64,000 nucleotides of DNA from Mycobacterium bohemicum DSM 44277 (GTDB taxonomy: Bacteria; Actinomycetota; Actinomycetes; Mycobacteriales; Mycobacteriaceae). This document shows positions 25,766 through 34,188 of the stretch, one piece after another. The notes under the pieces are model-generated. The model saw only the letters and a program-made list of their open reading frames with translations, ran no database searches and was not told the origin of the DNA. A program made the translations under genes and the position numbers. Where the stretch lies: the NCBI RefSeq assembly GCF_001053185.1, contig NZ_CSTD01000005.1, positions 334,858-398,857 on the forward strand, in the 5' to 3' direction. How positions within the stretch are numbered: the first letter of the stretch is position 1; each line of letters opens with the position of its first letter.

Positions 25766-26491
25766 CTAGTCGCCGAGCTTGGCGTGCATCTCCCAGACCA
25801 GCAGCTCCGCCGGCTCGACGGCGGTGACGCGGCGGCCGTCGGCGTCGGTGAACCGGACCGCGTCGCCTTCGCTTACCTCGCCGACCGCTTCGACGCCGAC
25901 CCGGCCGCGGGCCGCGAAGACGTGCACATACGGCGCGCTCGGCAGGTTCACCGCGTCACCCGGCCGCAGTCGCGCGCAGTGCAGGGCCGCGTCGCGGTTG
26001 TGCAGGGCGATGGCGGCGTCGCCGCCGGGCATGCCCGAGGCGATCGTCGTCAGGCCGGCGTGCAGGGCGCCGTCGTCGATCTCGCGCTGTTGGTAACCGG
26101 GCGCCATTCCGGTCGCGTCGGGAACCACCCACATCTGCACGAAATGCACGGGCTCCGTGCCGGAGTCGTTCATCTCCGAGTGCAGGATGCCGGTGCCGGC
26201 CGACATGCGTTGCGCCAGGCCCGGATAGATGACGCCGCGGTGGCCCGCGGAATCCTCGTGCCGCAGTGCGCCACGCAGCACCCACGTCACGATCTCCATG
26301 TCGCGGTGGGCGTGGGTGGCGAAGCCGGCGCCCGGCCGCACCACGTCGTCGTTGTTCACCAGGAGCACGCCGTAATGGGTGTTGTCGGGGTCGTAGTGGT
26401 CGCCGAAGGAGAACGAATGCCGGGACTGCAGCCAGGGCGTGGTGGTGACGGCTCTGCCGGCCGCACGCCGGATCTCTGCGAGGGCAGCCAT
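25766..26491 (-). CDS. Pirin-family protein, Rv0181c homologue
   Basis: A 241-residue bicupin of the pirin family. The metal-binding motif HAHRDMEI (about residues 60-67) with downstream His/Glu in GILHSEMN provides a typical 3-His-1-Glu iron site. Pirins act as redox-sensing co-regulators or quercetinase-like dioxygenases; which applies is not visible. In Mtb this gene is directly followed by sigG, whereas here a three-gene cassette intervenes. The ATG at 26491 is 5 nt from the IclR stop, so pirin may be co-transcribed with the IclR gene. Confidence 0.92.
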   Translation of the reverse strand: MAALAEIRRAAGRAVTTTPWLQSRHSFSFGDHYDPDNTHYGVLLVNNDDVVRPGAGFATHAHRDMEIVTWVLRGALRHEDSAGHRGVIYPGLAQRMSAGTGILHSEMNDSGTEPVHFVQMWVVPDATGMAPGYQQREIDDGALHAGLTTIASGMPGGDAAIALHNRDAALHCARLRPGDAVNLPSAPYVHVFAARGRVGVEAVGEVSEGDAVRFTDADGRRVTAVEPAELLVWEMHAKLGD

Positions 26492-26495
26492 GGGC

Positions 26496-27371
26496 TCAGC
26501 GTAGGTCAGTGAGCAGGCCCTGGGCCCGGCGCAGCGCGTCGTCCAGGCCGGCCAGGGTCAGGCCGGTGGGCCGGCCGAGGTGGATCTCGATCTGGTATTC
26601 GGGCTGGCCGCCCGGCCCGAATATCGGCAGCACGACGAATTCGGTTGCGTCCAGCTCCGTTTCGAGCTCGCCGGTGACGGATCGCAACGTGACCATGGTC
26701 ATCAGCGTGGTGAGCCGGCGGGCCACCTGCGCGGTCGGCTCGAGCGAGGCCAGCACCTCGGCCAGCCGCGCGTGCAGCGATCGGTGGGTGTCGTCGAACC
26801 GCCACGCCCCGTAGCCGCGCGCCCGGATGTCGGCCAGCACCCGCTGATGCTCGGCGACTTCGGCGCGGGTCGGCGGTGGCATCACCCGGTGCAGCCACGC
26901 CCGGACGGAATCGTGGTCGCGCCAGGCCATCGCGACCAGCCCGAACGGCGGGTCGATGGGGAAGCGCTGCCCGACGGCGTGTTCGCCGTCGGCGCCGTGG
27001 CCGACCGTGTCGACGGTGGTCAGGTGCCGGTCGCCGACCTTCGACATCGAGCAGCCGGCGCCCAGCGTTTCGTGCAGGAAGCGCAGCGCGTCGCGGCCGC
27101 GGTCCAGCAGCGGAAACTGCGCCCGCAGCCCGTGCACCACCCCGAACAACCCGCTGCCCAGCACGTATCGCCGGTCCGCCCGGCGGGCCACCCAGGCGCG
27201 CCGTTCCAGCTCCGCCAGCACCAGCGCGCAGGTGGAGGTGCTGATCCCGCAACGCTTCGCCAACTCGGCTGACGTGCGTCCGTGCGGCGAATCCGCCAGC
27301 GCGGCAAGCACATCCATCACGCGGGCGGTCGGCGGCGATTTCGGCGCCGAGTCGCGCGTTGACGTGGCCAC
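26496..27371 (-). CDS. IclR-family transcriptional regulator
   Basis: A 291-residue regulator. Its N-terminal winged helix (about residues 15-75, with TSAELAKRCGISTSTCALVLAEL as helix-turn-helix) resembles IclR. The C-terminal part is shaped like an IclR effector domain but is divergent, without the typical GSR/hydrophobic pocket motifs, so the effector is unclear. It is transcribed divergently from the dehydrogenase gene at 27432, and a perfect palindrome lies in the 60-bp gap, which suggests control of that gene and of itself. No equivalent occurs at this site in Mtb. Confidence 0.85.
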   Translation of the reverse strand: MATSTRDSAPKSPPTARVMDVLAALADSPHGRTSAELAKRCGISTSTCALVLAELERRAWVARRADRRYVLGSGLFGVVHGLRAQFPLLDRGRDALRFLHETLGAGCSMSKVGDRHLTTVDTVGHGADGEHAVGQRFPIDPPFGLVAMAWRDHDSVRAWLHRVMPPPTRAEVAEHQRVLADIRARGYGAWRFDDTHRSLHARLAEVLASLEPTAQVARRLTTLMTMVTLRSVTGELETELDATEFVVLPIFGPGGQPEYQIEIHLGRPTGLTLAGLDDALRRAQGLLTDLR

Positions 27372-27411
27372 GGCACGCTCCTACGATCCGTCCAAATAAT
27401 CAAAACTAACG

Positions 27412-27425
27412 TCCTAATATTAGGA
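27412..27425 (+). promoter_or_regulatory. Candidate operator for the IclR-type regulator
   Basis: TCCTAATATTAGGA is a perfect 14-bp palindrome in the short divergent gap. Its right arm includes the AGGAG ribosome site for the GTG at 27432, so a bound repressor would block initiation there. The sequence is strikingly AT-rich for this genome. Confidence 0.5.
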
Positions 27426-27431
27426 GCATCC

Positions 27432-28565
27432 GTGTTGAAGGTGGGGATCTGGGGGCCCGGGTCGATGGGCGTGATCGCCCTGCGCGCGGTGATCGACCAT
27501 CCGGAACTGCAGCTGACGGACGTCGTGGTGCACAGCGACGCCAAAGCGGGCCGGGACGCGGGGGAGCTGTGCGGAATCGCGCCGGTGGGGGTGGCGGCCA
27601 CGCAAGACCCGGCCGCGATGCTGGCGGGTGACGCCGACGCCGTGGTCTATGCGGCCGGCGCCAACCTGCGGCCGCTGGAGGCCGTCGCGGACATGGTGTC
27701 GATCCTGCGGGCCGGCAAGAACGTGGTGTCGTGTTCGGTGGTGCCGCTGGTCTTTCCCGACGCGCTCGAGGCGGCGTTCACCGATCCGCTGCGCCGGGCG
27801 GCGCTGGACGGCGGCGCGTCTTTCTTCACCACCGGGATCGACTCCGGATTCGCCAATGACGTTCTGCCCCTGGTGCTCACGGGGGTCTCGCGGGTCATCG
27901 AGTCGGTGCGGGTCACCGAGATGTTCAACTACGCGACGTACCCCGACTCCTCCGCGGTCTACGACATCCTCGGGTTCGGCCGGCCGCCGGACTACCAGGC
28001 CTTCGCGGCCCAGCCCGGCATGTTCGCCTTCGCCTGGGGTCCGGTGCTGCACCAGCTCGCCGCCGGGCTGGGCGTCACTATCGACACCATCGACGAGAGC
28101 GTCGAGCGCATCCCCGCCGGCGAGGCGTTCGACACCCCGACCGGTCACATCGCCGCCGGGACCATCGCGGCGATGCGGTCCACCCTCACCGGTTTCGTCG
28201 GGGCCACGCCAACGTTCGTGCTCGACCACGTGACCCGCATGCGCGACGACCTCGCCCCGCACTGGCCGCAGCCCAACATCCGCATCCCGCCGAAGGACCT
28301 GGGGTACGGGCCGGCCTCGGGCCGGGGGCTCTACCGCGTAGAGATCGACGGATCACCAAGCATGCGTTGCGAATTCGAAATGGCCGAGGACAACGACCAC
28401 GACCTGGGCGCGCGCATCGCCGGCGCCTGCCGGATGGTCAACGCCATCCCGGCGGTCTGCGCGGCCCCTCCCGGCCTGCTGTCCGCGCTTGACCTGCCGC
28501 TCGTCACCGGGGCGGGGCTGCTCCGCCCGGTCGAGGGTCCCCCGCCGGACAGCCGGCTGTTCTAG
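27432..28565 (+). CDS. DapB-N-like NAD(P)-dependent dehydrogenase
   Basis: A 377-residue protein with an N-terminal Rossmann domain (VGIWGPGSMGVIALRAVIDH) of the dihydrodipicolinate-reductase N-terminal type and a longer C-terminal domain as in 2,4-diaminopentanoate dehydrogenase and related proteins. Mycobacteria have several such DapB-fold proteins unrelated to lysine synthesis; they are thought to act on amino or keto acids or on hydrophobic substrates. GTG 27432 has AGGAG at 27422-27426. The stop meets the convergent hydrolase gene (4-nt overlap). Its likely repressor is the divergent IclR protein. Confidence 0.85.
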   Translation: MLKVGIWGPGSMGVIALRAVIDHPELQLTDVVVHSDAKAGRDAGELCGIAPVGVAATQDPAAMLAGDADAVVYAAGANLRPLEAVADMVSILRAGKNVVSCSVVPLVFPDALEAAFTDPLRRAALDGGASFFTTGIDSGFANDVLPLVLTGVSRVIESVRVTEMFNYATYPDSSAVYDILGFGRPPDYQAFAAQPGMFAFAWGPVLHQLAAGLGVTIDTIDESVERIPAGEAFDTPTGHIAAGTIAAMRSTLTGFVGATPTFVLDHVTRMRDDLAPHWPQPNIRIPPKDLGYGPASGRGLYRVEIDGSPSMRCEFEMAEDNDHDLGARIAGACRMVNAIPAVCAAPPGLLSALDLPLVTGAGLLRPVEGPPPDSRLF

Positions 28566-29983
28566 CCGCCCGGGTACGTCGCGGCGGCCAGCTCGAGGAT
28601 TTCGCCGCGATCGGCGGGCAGGATGAACCCGGAGTCGATCGCCTTGTCGAGCGCGGCCGCGAAACGCGCCAGGTACTCCTCCACGCCGCCCGGGTACAGC
28701 CGGTTCACCGTGGCGGCGTCGAAGGGCTCGCCCGAGCCGAAGATCGCGGCCATCTCGCTCTCGGGCAGTCCGTCCGGGCCGGCCGATCCGGATGTCCGGG
28801 CGATCGGCACGTCCACCCAGGGTGTCCGCACCCCGCCCAGGGCCAGGCCGTTGGCGTCCAGCACGGGCCGGGGCTGATCGGCCGCGCCGACGTCGATGGT
28901 CGGCGCCGAGGGAGCCGGCCGACCGGTGCGCACCCAGGCGCTCAAGGCCGCCACGGCCGCCTGCACGACGTAGTGGTGCTGCGGGGCGAAGTTGATGTAG
29001 TGCGAAAGCTGTTGGCCCATCAACACGTTCGTCGGCCGGTAGGCCTCCACGATGTCGGCCAGCGGCGCCGACCCGCTGTCGATCGGCGCCACCAGGATCG
29101 TGTAGTTGTCGGCGTGGGCGGCCCCGGGGATCTCCCAGACCCGCAGCAGGTCGTCGTCGGGCCGGCGCGCGAAGTAGTAGCCCCCGAGGGTGTCGCTGAC
29201 GAGGTCGGTCTCGGTGATGATCGCCAGGAGCGGGACCCGCAGGTCGCGGCGGAAGGCGACCGCCTGCGGGCCGGCGAGCCGGTCGAAAATGGAACTGCCA
29301 TCCAGCGGTGCGGCCGAGGCGAAGCGGGAATGGACCAGAAAGCCGTCGTAGACCCCGGCGAGCGGATCGACCGCGTTGACGTAGGTCGTCAAGAACATGG
29401 CCGACTGGGACTCGCCGAGGGCGACGACGTGTCGCGGGCGCAGGCCGCGCAAGACGTCACCGTGTTCGGGACTCGTGAGCACGGCGCCGATTTGGGAGAA
29501 GATGTCATAGGCGAAGGCGTCGCCGGGATGGTGCAGCGGCCCGTAGCGCGCCGGATCCTGGCTCTTGAGGGACATGTCCACGCCGAGCATGCTGGGACCG
29601 CCCTCGACGCCGACCCGCTGGGCCGAGACCGCGACGTACGCGTAGCCCGAGCGAAGGATCTCGCGGTGCGCCATCATCCACACCGCCGGGGCGTCGATGC
29701 CGCCGCTCACGTTGAGCCATTCGACCAGCACGGTCCCGTTGAAGCGCGCCGGATCGGCGGGGGTCAGCGCCACCATCCGGGTGGTGTAATCGGCGGTGTC
29801 GCAAGGGTTTACCGGCCAGGCGCCGTCGGCACCGAGCTCGCCGGCCGGGGCGTAGGAGTGGGCGCTTCCCGAGACGAAGTACTCCTTCGCGACGTAGCCC
29901 ACGGCGTCGAGACCGAAGGCGCCCAACAGCAGCAGCGGCCTCCCGGTGACGGGCGCCACGCGCGCGGGCTCGGTGGTCGTCAC
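28562..29983 (-). CDS. Alpha/beta-hydrolase domain-containing protein
   Basis: A 473-residue protein of the ABHYDROLASE_10 type. The nucleophile elbow GESQSA lies near residue 193, a candidate acid is in ITETDLVSD, and the catalytic His is in GAAHADNY near residue 303. Members often have signal peptides, but none is seen here, so it is probably cytoplasmic. The GTG at 29983 (VTTTEPARV) overlaps the stop of sigG (GTGA), so the gene appears to be translated from the sigG transcript; a longer reading through sigG is only an open frame. The substrate is unknown. Confidence 0.88.
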   Translation of the reverse strand: MTTTEPARVAPVTGRPLLLLGAFGLDAVGYVAKEYFVSGSAHSYAPAGELGADGAWPVNPCDTADYTTRMVALTPADPARFNGTVLVEWLNVSGGIDAPAVWMMAHREILRSGYAYVAVSAQRVGVEGGPSMLGVDMSLKSQDPARYGPLHHPGDAFAYDIFSQIGAVLTSPEHGDVLRGLRPRHVVALGESQSAMFLTTYVNAVDPLAGVYDGFLVHSRFASAAPLDGSSIFDRLAGPQAVAFRRDLRVPLLAIITETDLVSDTLGGYYFARRPDDDLLRVWEIPGAAHADNYTILVAPIDSGSAPLADIVEAYRPTNVLMGQQLSHYINFAPQHHYVVQAAVAALSAWVRTGRPAPSAPTIDVGAADQPRPVLDANGLALGGVRTPWVDVPIARTSGSAGPDGLPESEMAAIFGSGEPFDAATVNRLYPGGVEEYLARFAAALDKAIDSGFILPADRGEILELAAATYPGG

Positions 29984-30960
29984 AGCGCTTCGGGCAGACC
30001 GAATTTGGGAAACAGCGTGCCGTCCAGGAACGCCACCACGTGCGTGATCCGGTTCCCGATCATGTCCAGCACGTGCAACTGGAACGGCATGTGCGCGTTC
30101 CCCGCCCGCATGTACATGGCCGCGGCGGGCTGGCCGTTGGCGATCAACGGGATCAGGCGCATGTCGCCGGCGTGCTCTGCGGGGCACTGCTGGTGAATGA
30201 GCGTGATGATGTCGCGCGCGCCCCGATACCAGCCGACGTACGGCGGCATCTCCCAGATCGCTTCGGCGGTGAACATTTCCACCAGCCGGTCGATGTCGTA
30301 GGCCTCGAACGCGGCGATGTAGCGGGCCAGCAGGTCCCGGGCCTCCGACGAGTCGGGCGCGTCCAGCCGGTCCTCGGTGCTGGGCCCGGCCGCCTCGAGC
30401 TGGGACCGCGCCCGCTGGAGCAGGCTGTTGACGGCGACGGTGGTGGTGCCGACGGCCTCGGCCACCTCGGCGGCCTTCCACTGCAGCACGTCGCGCAGCA
30501 CCAACACGGCGCGCTGTCGCGGGGAAAGGTGCTGCAGCGCGGCCACAAACGCCAGCCGCACCGACTCGCGCGACCCGATGATGACCGACGGGTCGCCGGC
30601 CACGTCGGGCAGCGGCTCCAGCCACGGCACCTCGGCACGCTCCACCAGCTCGGCGGTGGGATCCGCGTTGGGCGCGCCGAGCCCGGTCGGCAGCGGGCGG
30701 CGTTGCCGGCCCTCCAGGGCGGTCAGGCAGGTGTTGGTGGCGATGCGGTGCAGCCAGGTCCGCATCGACGACTTGCCCTCGAAACCGTCGTAGGCCCTCC
30801 AGGCGCGAACCAGCGTCTCCTGCACCAGGTCCTCGGCGTCGTGCAACGAGCCGGTCATCCGGTAGCAGTGCGCCAGCAGTTCACGACGGTACGGCTCGGC
30901 CCGGGTGGCGAACCCGTCCCCGACCCCCGGGTCGTCGGCGGTCTGCGCTAGAAGCCTCAC
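29980..30960 (-). CDS. sigG: ECF RNA polymerase sigma factor SigG
   Basis: A 326-residue extracytoplasmic-function sigma factor with region 2 (about residues 25-90, DAEDLVQETLVRAWRAYDGFEGKS and WLHRIATNTCL), region 4 (about 135-190, LSPRQRAVLVLRDVLQWKAAEVAEAVG) and a C-terminal SnoaL/NTF2-like domain (about 205-320) that in this ECF group regulates activity in place of a separate anti-sigma factor. It corresponds to Mtb Rv0182c (370 residues), associated with DNA damage and survival in macrophages. The downstream hydrolase overlaps it by 4 nt. The divergent lipase gene starts 75 bp away. Confidence 0.93.
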   Translation of the reverse strand: MRLLAQTADDPGVGDGFATRAEPYRRELLAHCYRMTGSLHDAEDLVQETLVRAWRAYDGFEGKSSMRTWLHRIATNTCLTALEGRQRRPLPTGLGAPNADPTAELVERAEVPWLEPLPDVAGDPSVIIGSRESVRLAFVAALQHLSPRQRAVLVLRDVLQWKAAEVAEAVGTTTVAVNSLLQRARSQLEAAGPSTEDRLDAPDSSEARDLLARYIAAFEAYDIDRLVEMFTAEAIWEMPPYVGWYRGARDIITLIHQQCPAEHAGDMRLIPLIANGQPAAAMYMRAGNAHMPFQLHVLDMIGNRITHVVAFLDGTLFPKFGLPEAL

Positions 30961-31035
30961 GAGCGATGAGCCTACGCAGTGCCGGCGACACCCAAAACCG
31001 GTGTCCGGGCCGGGCAGCCACTACGCTTGCGCGTG

Positions 31036-31875
31036 ATGACAACCACCCGGTCGGAACGGAGCTTCGACGGTGTCGGCGGCGTGCGCATCGTGTACGACGT
31101 CTGGACGCCGGAAACGCCCGCGCGGGCGGTGGTCGTGCTGTCACACGGCCTCGGCGAATACGCCCGCCGCTACGACCACGTCGCGCAATGCTTCGGCGAG
31201 GCGGGGCTGGCCACCTACGCGCTGGACCACCGCGGGCACGGCCGCTCGGGCGGCAAGCGGGTGCTGGTGCGGGACATCTCCGAGTACACCGGGGATTTCG
31301 ACACGCTGGTCGGCATCGCCACCCGCGAGAATCCGGGGCTCAAGTGCATCGTGCTGGGGCACAGCATGGGTGGCGCAATCGTCTTCGCCTACGGCGTGGA
31401 ACGCCCCGACAACTACGACCTGATGGTGCTGTCCGGGCCCGCCGTGGCCGCCCAGGATCAGGTCTCGCCGCCGTTGCGGGTGGCCGCCCGGATCCTCGGC
31501 GTGCTCGTCCCGGGCCTGCCCGTGCAGGAGCTCGACGTCGACGCCATCTCCCGGGACCCGCAGGTGGTGGCGGCCTACAAGAACGACCCGCTGGTGTACC
31601 ACGGGAAGGTTCCGGCCGGCATCGGGCGGGCCCTGCTCCAGGTCGGCGAGACGATGCCGCGGCGGGCGCCCGCGCTGACCGCCCCGCTGCTGGTGGTGCA
31701 CGGCTCCGATGACCGGCTGATCCCGGTCGCCGGCAGCCGGCGTCTGGTCGAGTGCGTGGGTTCGGCCGACGTCGAGTTGAAGGTCTATCCCGGCCTGTAT
31801 CACGAGGTGTTCAACGAACCCGAGCGGGAGCAGGTGCTCAACGACGTGGTCTCCTGGATCACCAAGCGGCTGTGA
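31036..31875 (+). CDS. Monoacylglycerol lipase, Rv0183 homologue
   Basis: A 279-residue alpha/beta-hydrolase nearly identical in pattern to Mtb Rv0183, a monoacylglycerol lipase thought to process host or recycled glycerides. The oxyanion HGLGEY motif is near residue 38, the nucleophile GHSMGG near residue 110, the Asp in HGSDDRLIP near residue 226, and the His in GLYHEVFNE near residue 256. ATG 31036 gives the same N-terminus as Mtb (MTTTRSERSF). No signal peptide is visible. It is divergent from sigG. Confidence 0.94.
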   Translation: MTTTRSERSFDGVGGVRIVYDVWTPETPARAVVVLSHGLGEYARRYDHVAQCFGEAGLATYALDHRGHGRSGGKRVLVRDISEYTGDFDTLVGIATRENPGLKCIVLGHSMGGAIVFAYGVERPDNYDLMVLSGPAVAAQDQVSPPLRVAARILGVLVPGLPVQELDVDAISRDPQVVAAYKNDPLVYHGKVPAGIGRALLQVGETMPRRAPALTAPLLVVHGSDDRLIPVAGSRRLVECVGSADVELKVYPGLYHEVFNEPEREQVLNDVVSWITKRL

Positions 31876-31919
31876 GCCGGCGCACGCGAGCTGTCGCACC
31901 GCTTGAGTAGTTTGGCGCT

Positions 31920-34172
31920 ATGACCGACGACAAAATGCTGGCTCGCATCGCCGCGCTGCTGCGTCAGGCCGAAGGCACGGACAACCCGCACGAGGCCGAC
32001 GCGTTCATGACCGCCGCCCAACGGCTGGCCACGGCCGCCTCCATCGATCTGGCGGTGGCCCGGTCCCACGCGGCCGATCGGTCCCCCGCTCAGGCGCCCA
32101 CCCAGCGCACCATCACCGTCGGCGCGGCGGGCACCAAGGGGCTGCGCACCTACGTGCAGCTGTTCGTGCTGATCGCGGCCGCCAATGACGTGAAGTGTGA
32201 CGTGGCGTCCAATTCGACGTTCCTGTACGCCTACGGGTTTCCCGAGGACATCGACGCCACCCACGCGCTCTACGCCAGCCTGGTCGTTCAGATGGTTCGC
32301 GCGTCCGACGCCTACCTCGCCTCCGGCGCGCACCGGCCGACCCCGACGATCACCGCCCGGCTGAACTTCCAGTTGGCGTTCGGCGCCCGGGTCGGGCAGC
32401 GCCTGGCCGAGGCCCGCGCCGCCGGCGAGGTGATCGGCCGTGAGGCCCGCAGCCGCGGGTTCAACGTGCAGCTCGCCGGGGCGATGAACCTGGCGCGCGA
32501 CCCGCGCAACGGCCGCAACTTCGAATACCTTTCCGAGGACCCGCTTTTGACGGCGACGATGGCGGCGGAGTCGGTCAACGGGATTCAAGACAACGGCGTC
32601 ATCTCGACGGTGAAGCACTACTCGCTGAACTGCAACGAGACCAACCGGCATTTCCTGGACGCGGTGATCGATCCCGCGGCGCATCGCGAATCCGACCTGC
32701 TGGCCTTCGAAATCGCCATCGAGCGATCCCGGCCGGGCGCCGTGATGACGGCCTACAACAAGGTCAACGGCCACTACGCCGCCGCCAACCACGTTCTGCT
32801 CAACGAGGTGCTCAAGGGCGCCTGGGGCTACCGCGGCTGGGTCATGTCGGACTGGGGCGCAACGCCCACCTGGGAGTGCGCGCCGGCGGGCCTGGACCAG
32901 GAATGCGGCGCCCAGATCGACGCCATGCTCTGGCAGTCCGAGGCCTTCGGCGCGCCCCTGCGCGCCGCGCACGCCGACGGCAGGTTCGCCGACGAGCGGC
33001 TGTCGGACATGGTCCGCCGGATCCTGCGGTCGATCTATGCCGTCGGGATCGACAAATCCCGCGGCGCAGTGGAATTCGATTCGGCCGCGCACAACGAGGT
33101 GGCCCTGCGGGTCGCCCGCCAGGGCATCGTGCTGCTCACCAACCGCGGGGCGCTGCCGATAGCGCCCGAATCGACCGCGCGGATCGCCGTCATCGGCGGC
33201 TACGCGCAGCTGGGGGTCCCGGCCGGCTTCGGGTCGAGCGCCGTCGTCCCCCCGGGCGGGTACGCCGCAGTCATCCCGATCGGCGGGACGGGGCTGGAGG
33301 CGGGGATGCGCAAGCTCTACCTGCTACCGTCCAGCCCGCTCGAGGAGCTCAGGACGCGACTTCCCCACGCGCAGATCGAGTTCGACCCCGGCGCCAGTCC
33401 CGCCGAGGCGGCGTCGGCGGCGCGCCGCGCCGACCTCGCGATCGTGTTCGCGATCCGCGCCGAGGGCGAGGGCTTCGACGGCGCCGACCTGTCGCTGCCC
33501 TGGGGACAGGACGCGGTGATCGCCGCGGTGGCCGCCGCCAATGCCAACACCGTGGTGGTGCTCGAGACCGGCAACCCGGTGACGATGCCGTGGCTCGACT
33601 CGGTGAACGCCGTCCTGCAGGCGTGGTATCCGGGCCAGGCCGGCGGCCGGGCTATCGCGGAAGTTCTTACCGGACAAGTGAATCCGTCGGGCCGGCTGCC
33701 GATGACATTCCCGGTCGACCTCGCCGGGGCGCCGCGCCCGCGGCTGCCCGGCGGCGACGAGCCGTGGGGGACACCGACCACCATCGCCTACACCGAGGGG
33801 GCCGAGGTCGGCTACCGCTGGTTCGCCGCCACGGGCGAAGTCCCGCTGTTCGCGTTCGGTCACGGCCTTTCGTACACGGGCTTTTCCTACCGCGACCTGA
33901 CGGTCACCGGCACCGACACCGTGACCGTGACCTTCGAGGTGGTCAACGTCGGGCAGCGGTTCGGGGCGGACGTGCCGCAGCTGTACCTGACCGATGCGCC
34001 CGACGGGCCGCGCCTGCGGCTGCTGGGCTTCCGGCGGGTCGAGCTCGCGCCGGGGGAGAGCCGCCGCGTGAGCATCGAGGCGATGGGGAGCCACCCCCGG
34101 CTGGACACGGCGGTGATCCAGACCGTGGGGGCCAAGCACTGGGACGGCTTCGCGATCGCGTCGGTGCGTTAG
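31920..34172 (+). CDS. bglS: In-frame chimera of an Rv0184-like protein and a GH3 beta-glucosidase (BglS)
   Basis: The open frame of 750 codons consists of two unrelated pieces. Residues 1-166 match the N-terminal part of Mtb Rv0184 (DUF2786-type, MTDDKMLARIAALLRQAEG ... GARVGQRLAEAR). From about residue 167 the sequence is a family 3 beta-glucosidase: GFNVQLAGAMNLARDPRNG, KHYSLN, the nucleophile Asp311 in VMSDWGA, and a C-terminal sandwich plus fibronectin-like domain (to residue 750). About 105-110 residues that open the GH3 barrel are missing, as are the end of Rv0184 and the whole of Rv0185. This looks like an in-frame deletion with its junction near nt 32417. The barrel lacks its first strands, so activity is doubtful. 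Confidence 0.9.
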   Translation: MTDDKMLARIAALLRQAEGTDNPHEADAFMTAAQRLATAASIDLAVARSHAADRSPAQAPTQRTITVGAAGTKGLRTYVQLFVLIAAANDVKCDVASNSTFLYAYGFPEDIDATHALYASLVVQMVRASDAYLASGAHRPTPTITARLNFQLAFGARVGQRLAEARAAGEVIGREARSRGFNVQLAGAMNLARDPRNGRNFEYLSEDPLLTATMAAESVNGIQDNGVISTVKHYSLNCNETNRHFLDAVIDPAAHRESDLLAFEIAIERSRPGAVMTAYNKVNGHYAAANHVLLNEVLKGAWGYRGWVMSDWGATPTWECAPAGLDQECGAQIDAMLWQSEAFGAPLRAAHADGRFADERLSDMVRRILRSIYAVGIDKSRGAVEFDSAAHNEVALRVARQGIVLLTNRGALPIAPESTARIAVIGGYAQLGVPAGFGSSAVVPPGGYAAVIPIGGTGLEAGMRKLYLLPSSPLEELRTRLPHAQIEFDPGASPAEAASAARRADLAIVFAIRAEGEGFDGADLSLPWGQDAVIAAVAAANANTVVVLETGNPVTMPWLDSVNAVLQAWYPGQAGGRAIAEVLTGQVNPSGRLPMTFPVDLAGAPRPRLPGGDEPWGTPTTIAYTEGAEVGYRWFAATGEVPLFAFGHGLSYTGFSYRDLTVTGTDTVTVTFEVVNVGQRFGADVPQLYLTDAPDGPRLRLLGFRRVELAPGESRRVSIEAMGSHPRLDTAVIQTVGAKHWDGFAIASVR

Positions 34173-34188
34173 CGGGGGCCGCGGCGGG

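Noticed and set aside
31920..34172. Novel functional fusion enzyme
   Set aside because: The join removes the first part of the GH3 barrel and the end of the DUF2786 protein, so damage by deletion is more likely than a selected fusion; kept as a finding about the junction only.
34173..34188. mymT metallothionein gene near bglS
   Set aside because: The gap between the chimeric gene and ilvD is only 16 bp, and no small Cys-rich frame is seen.
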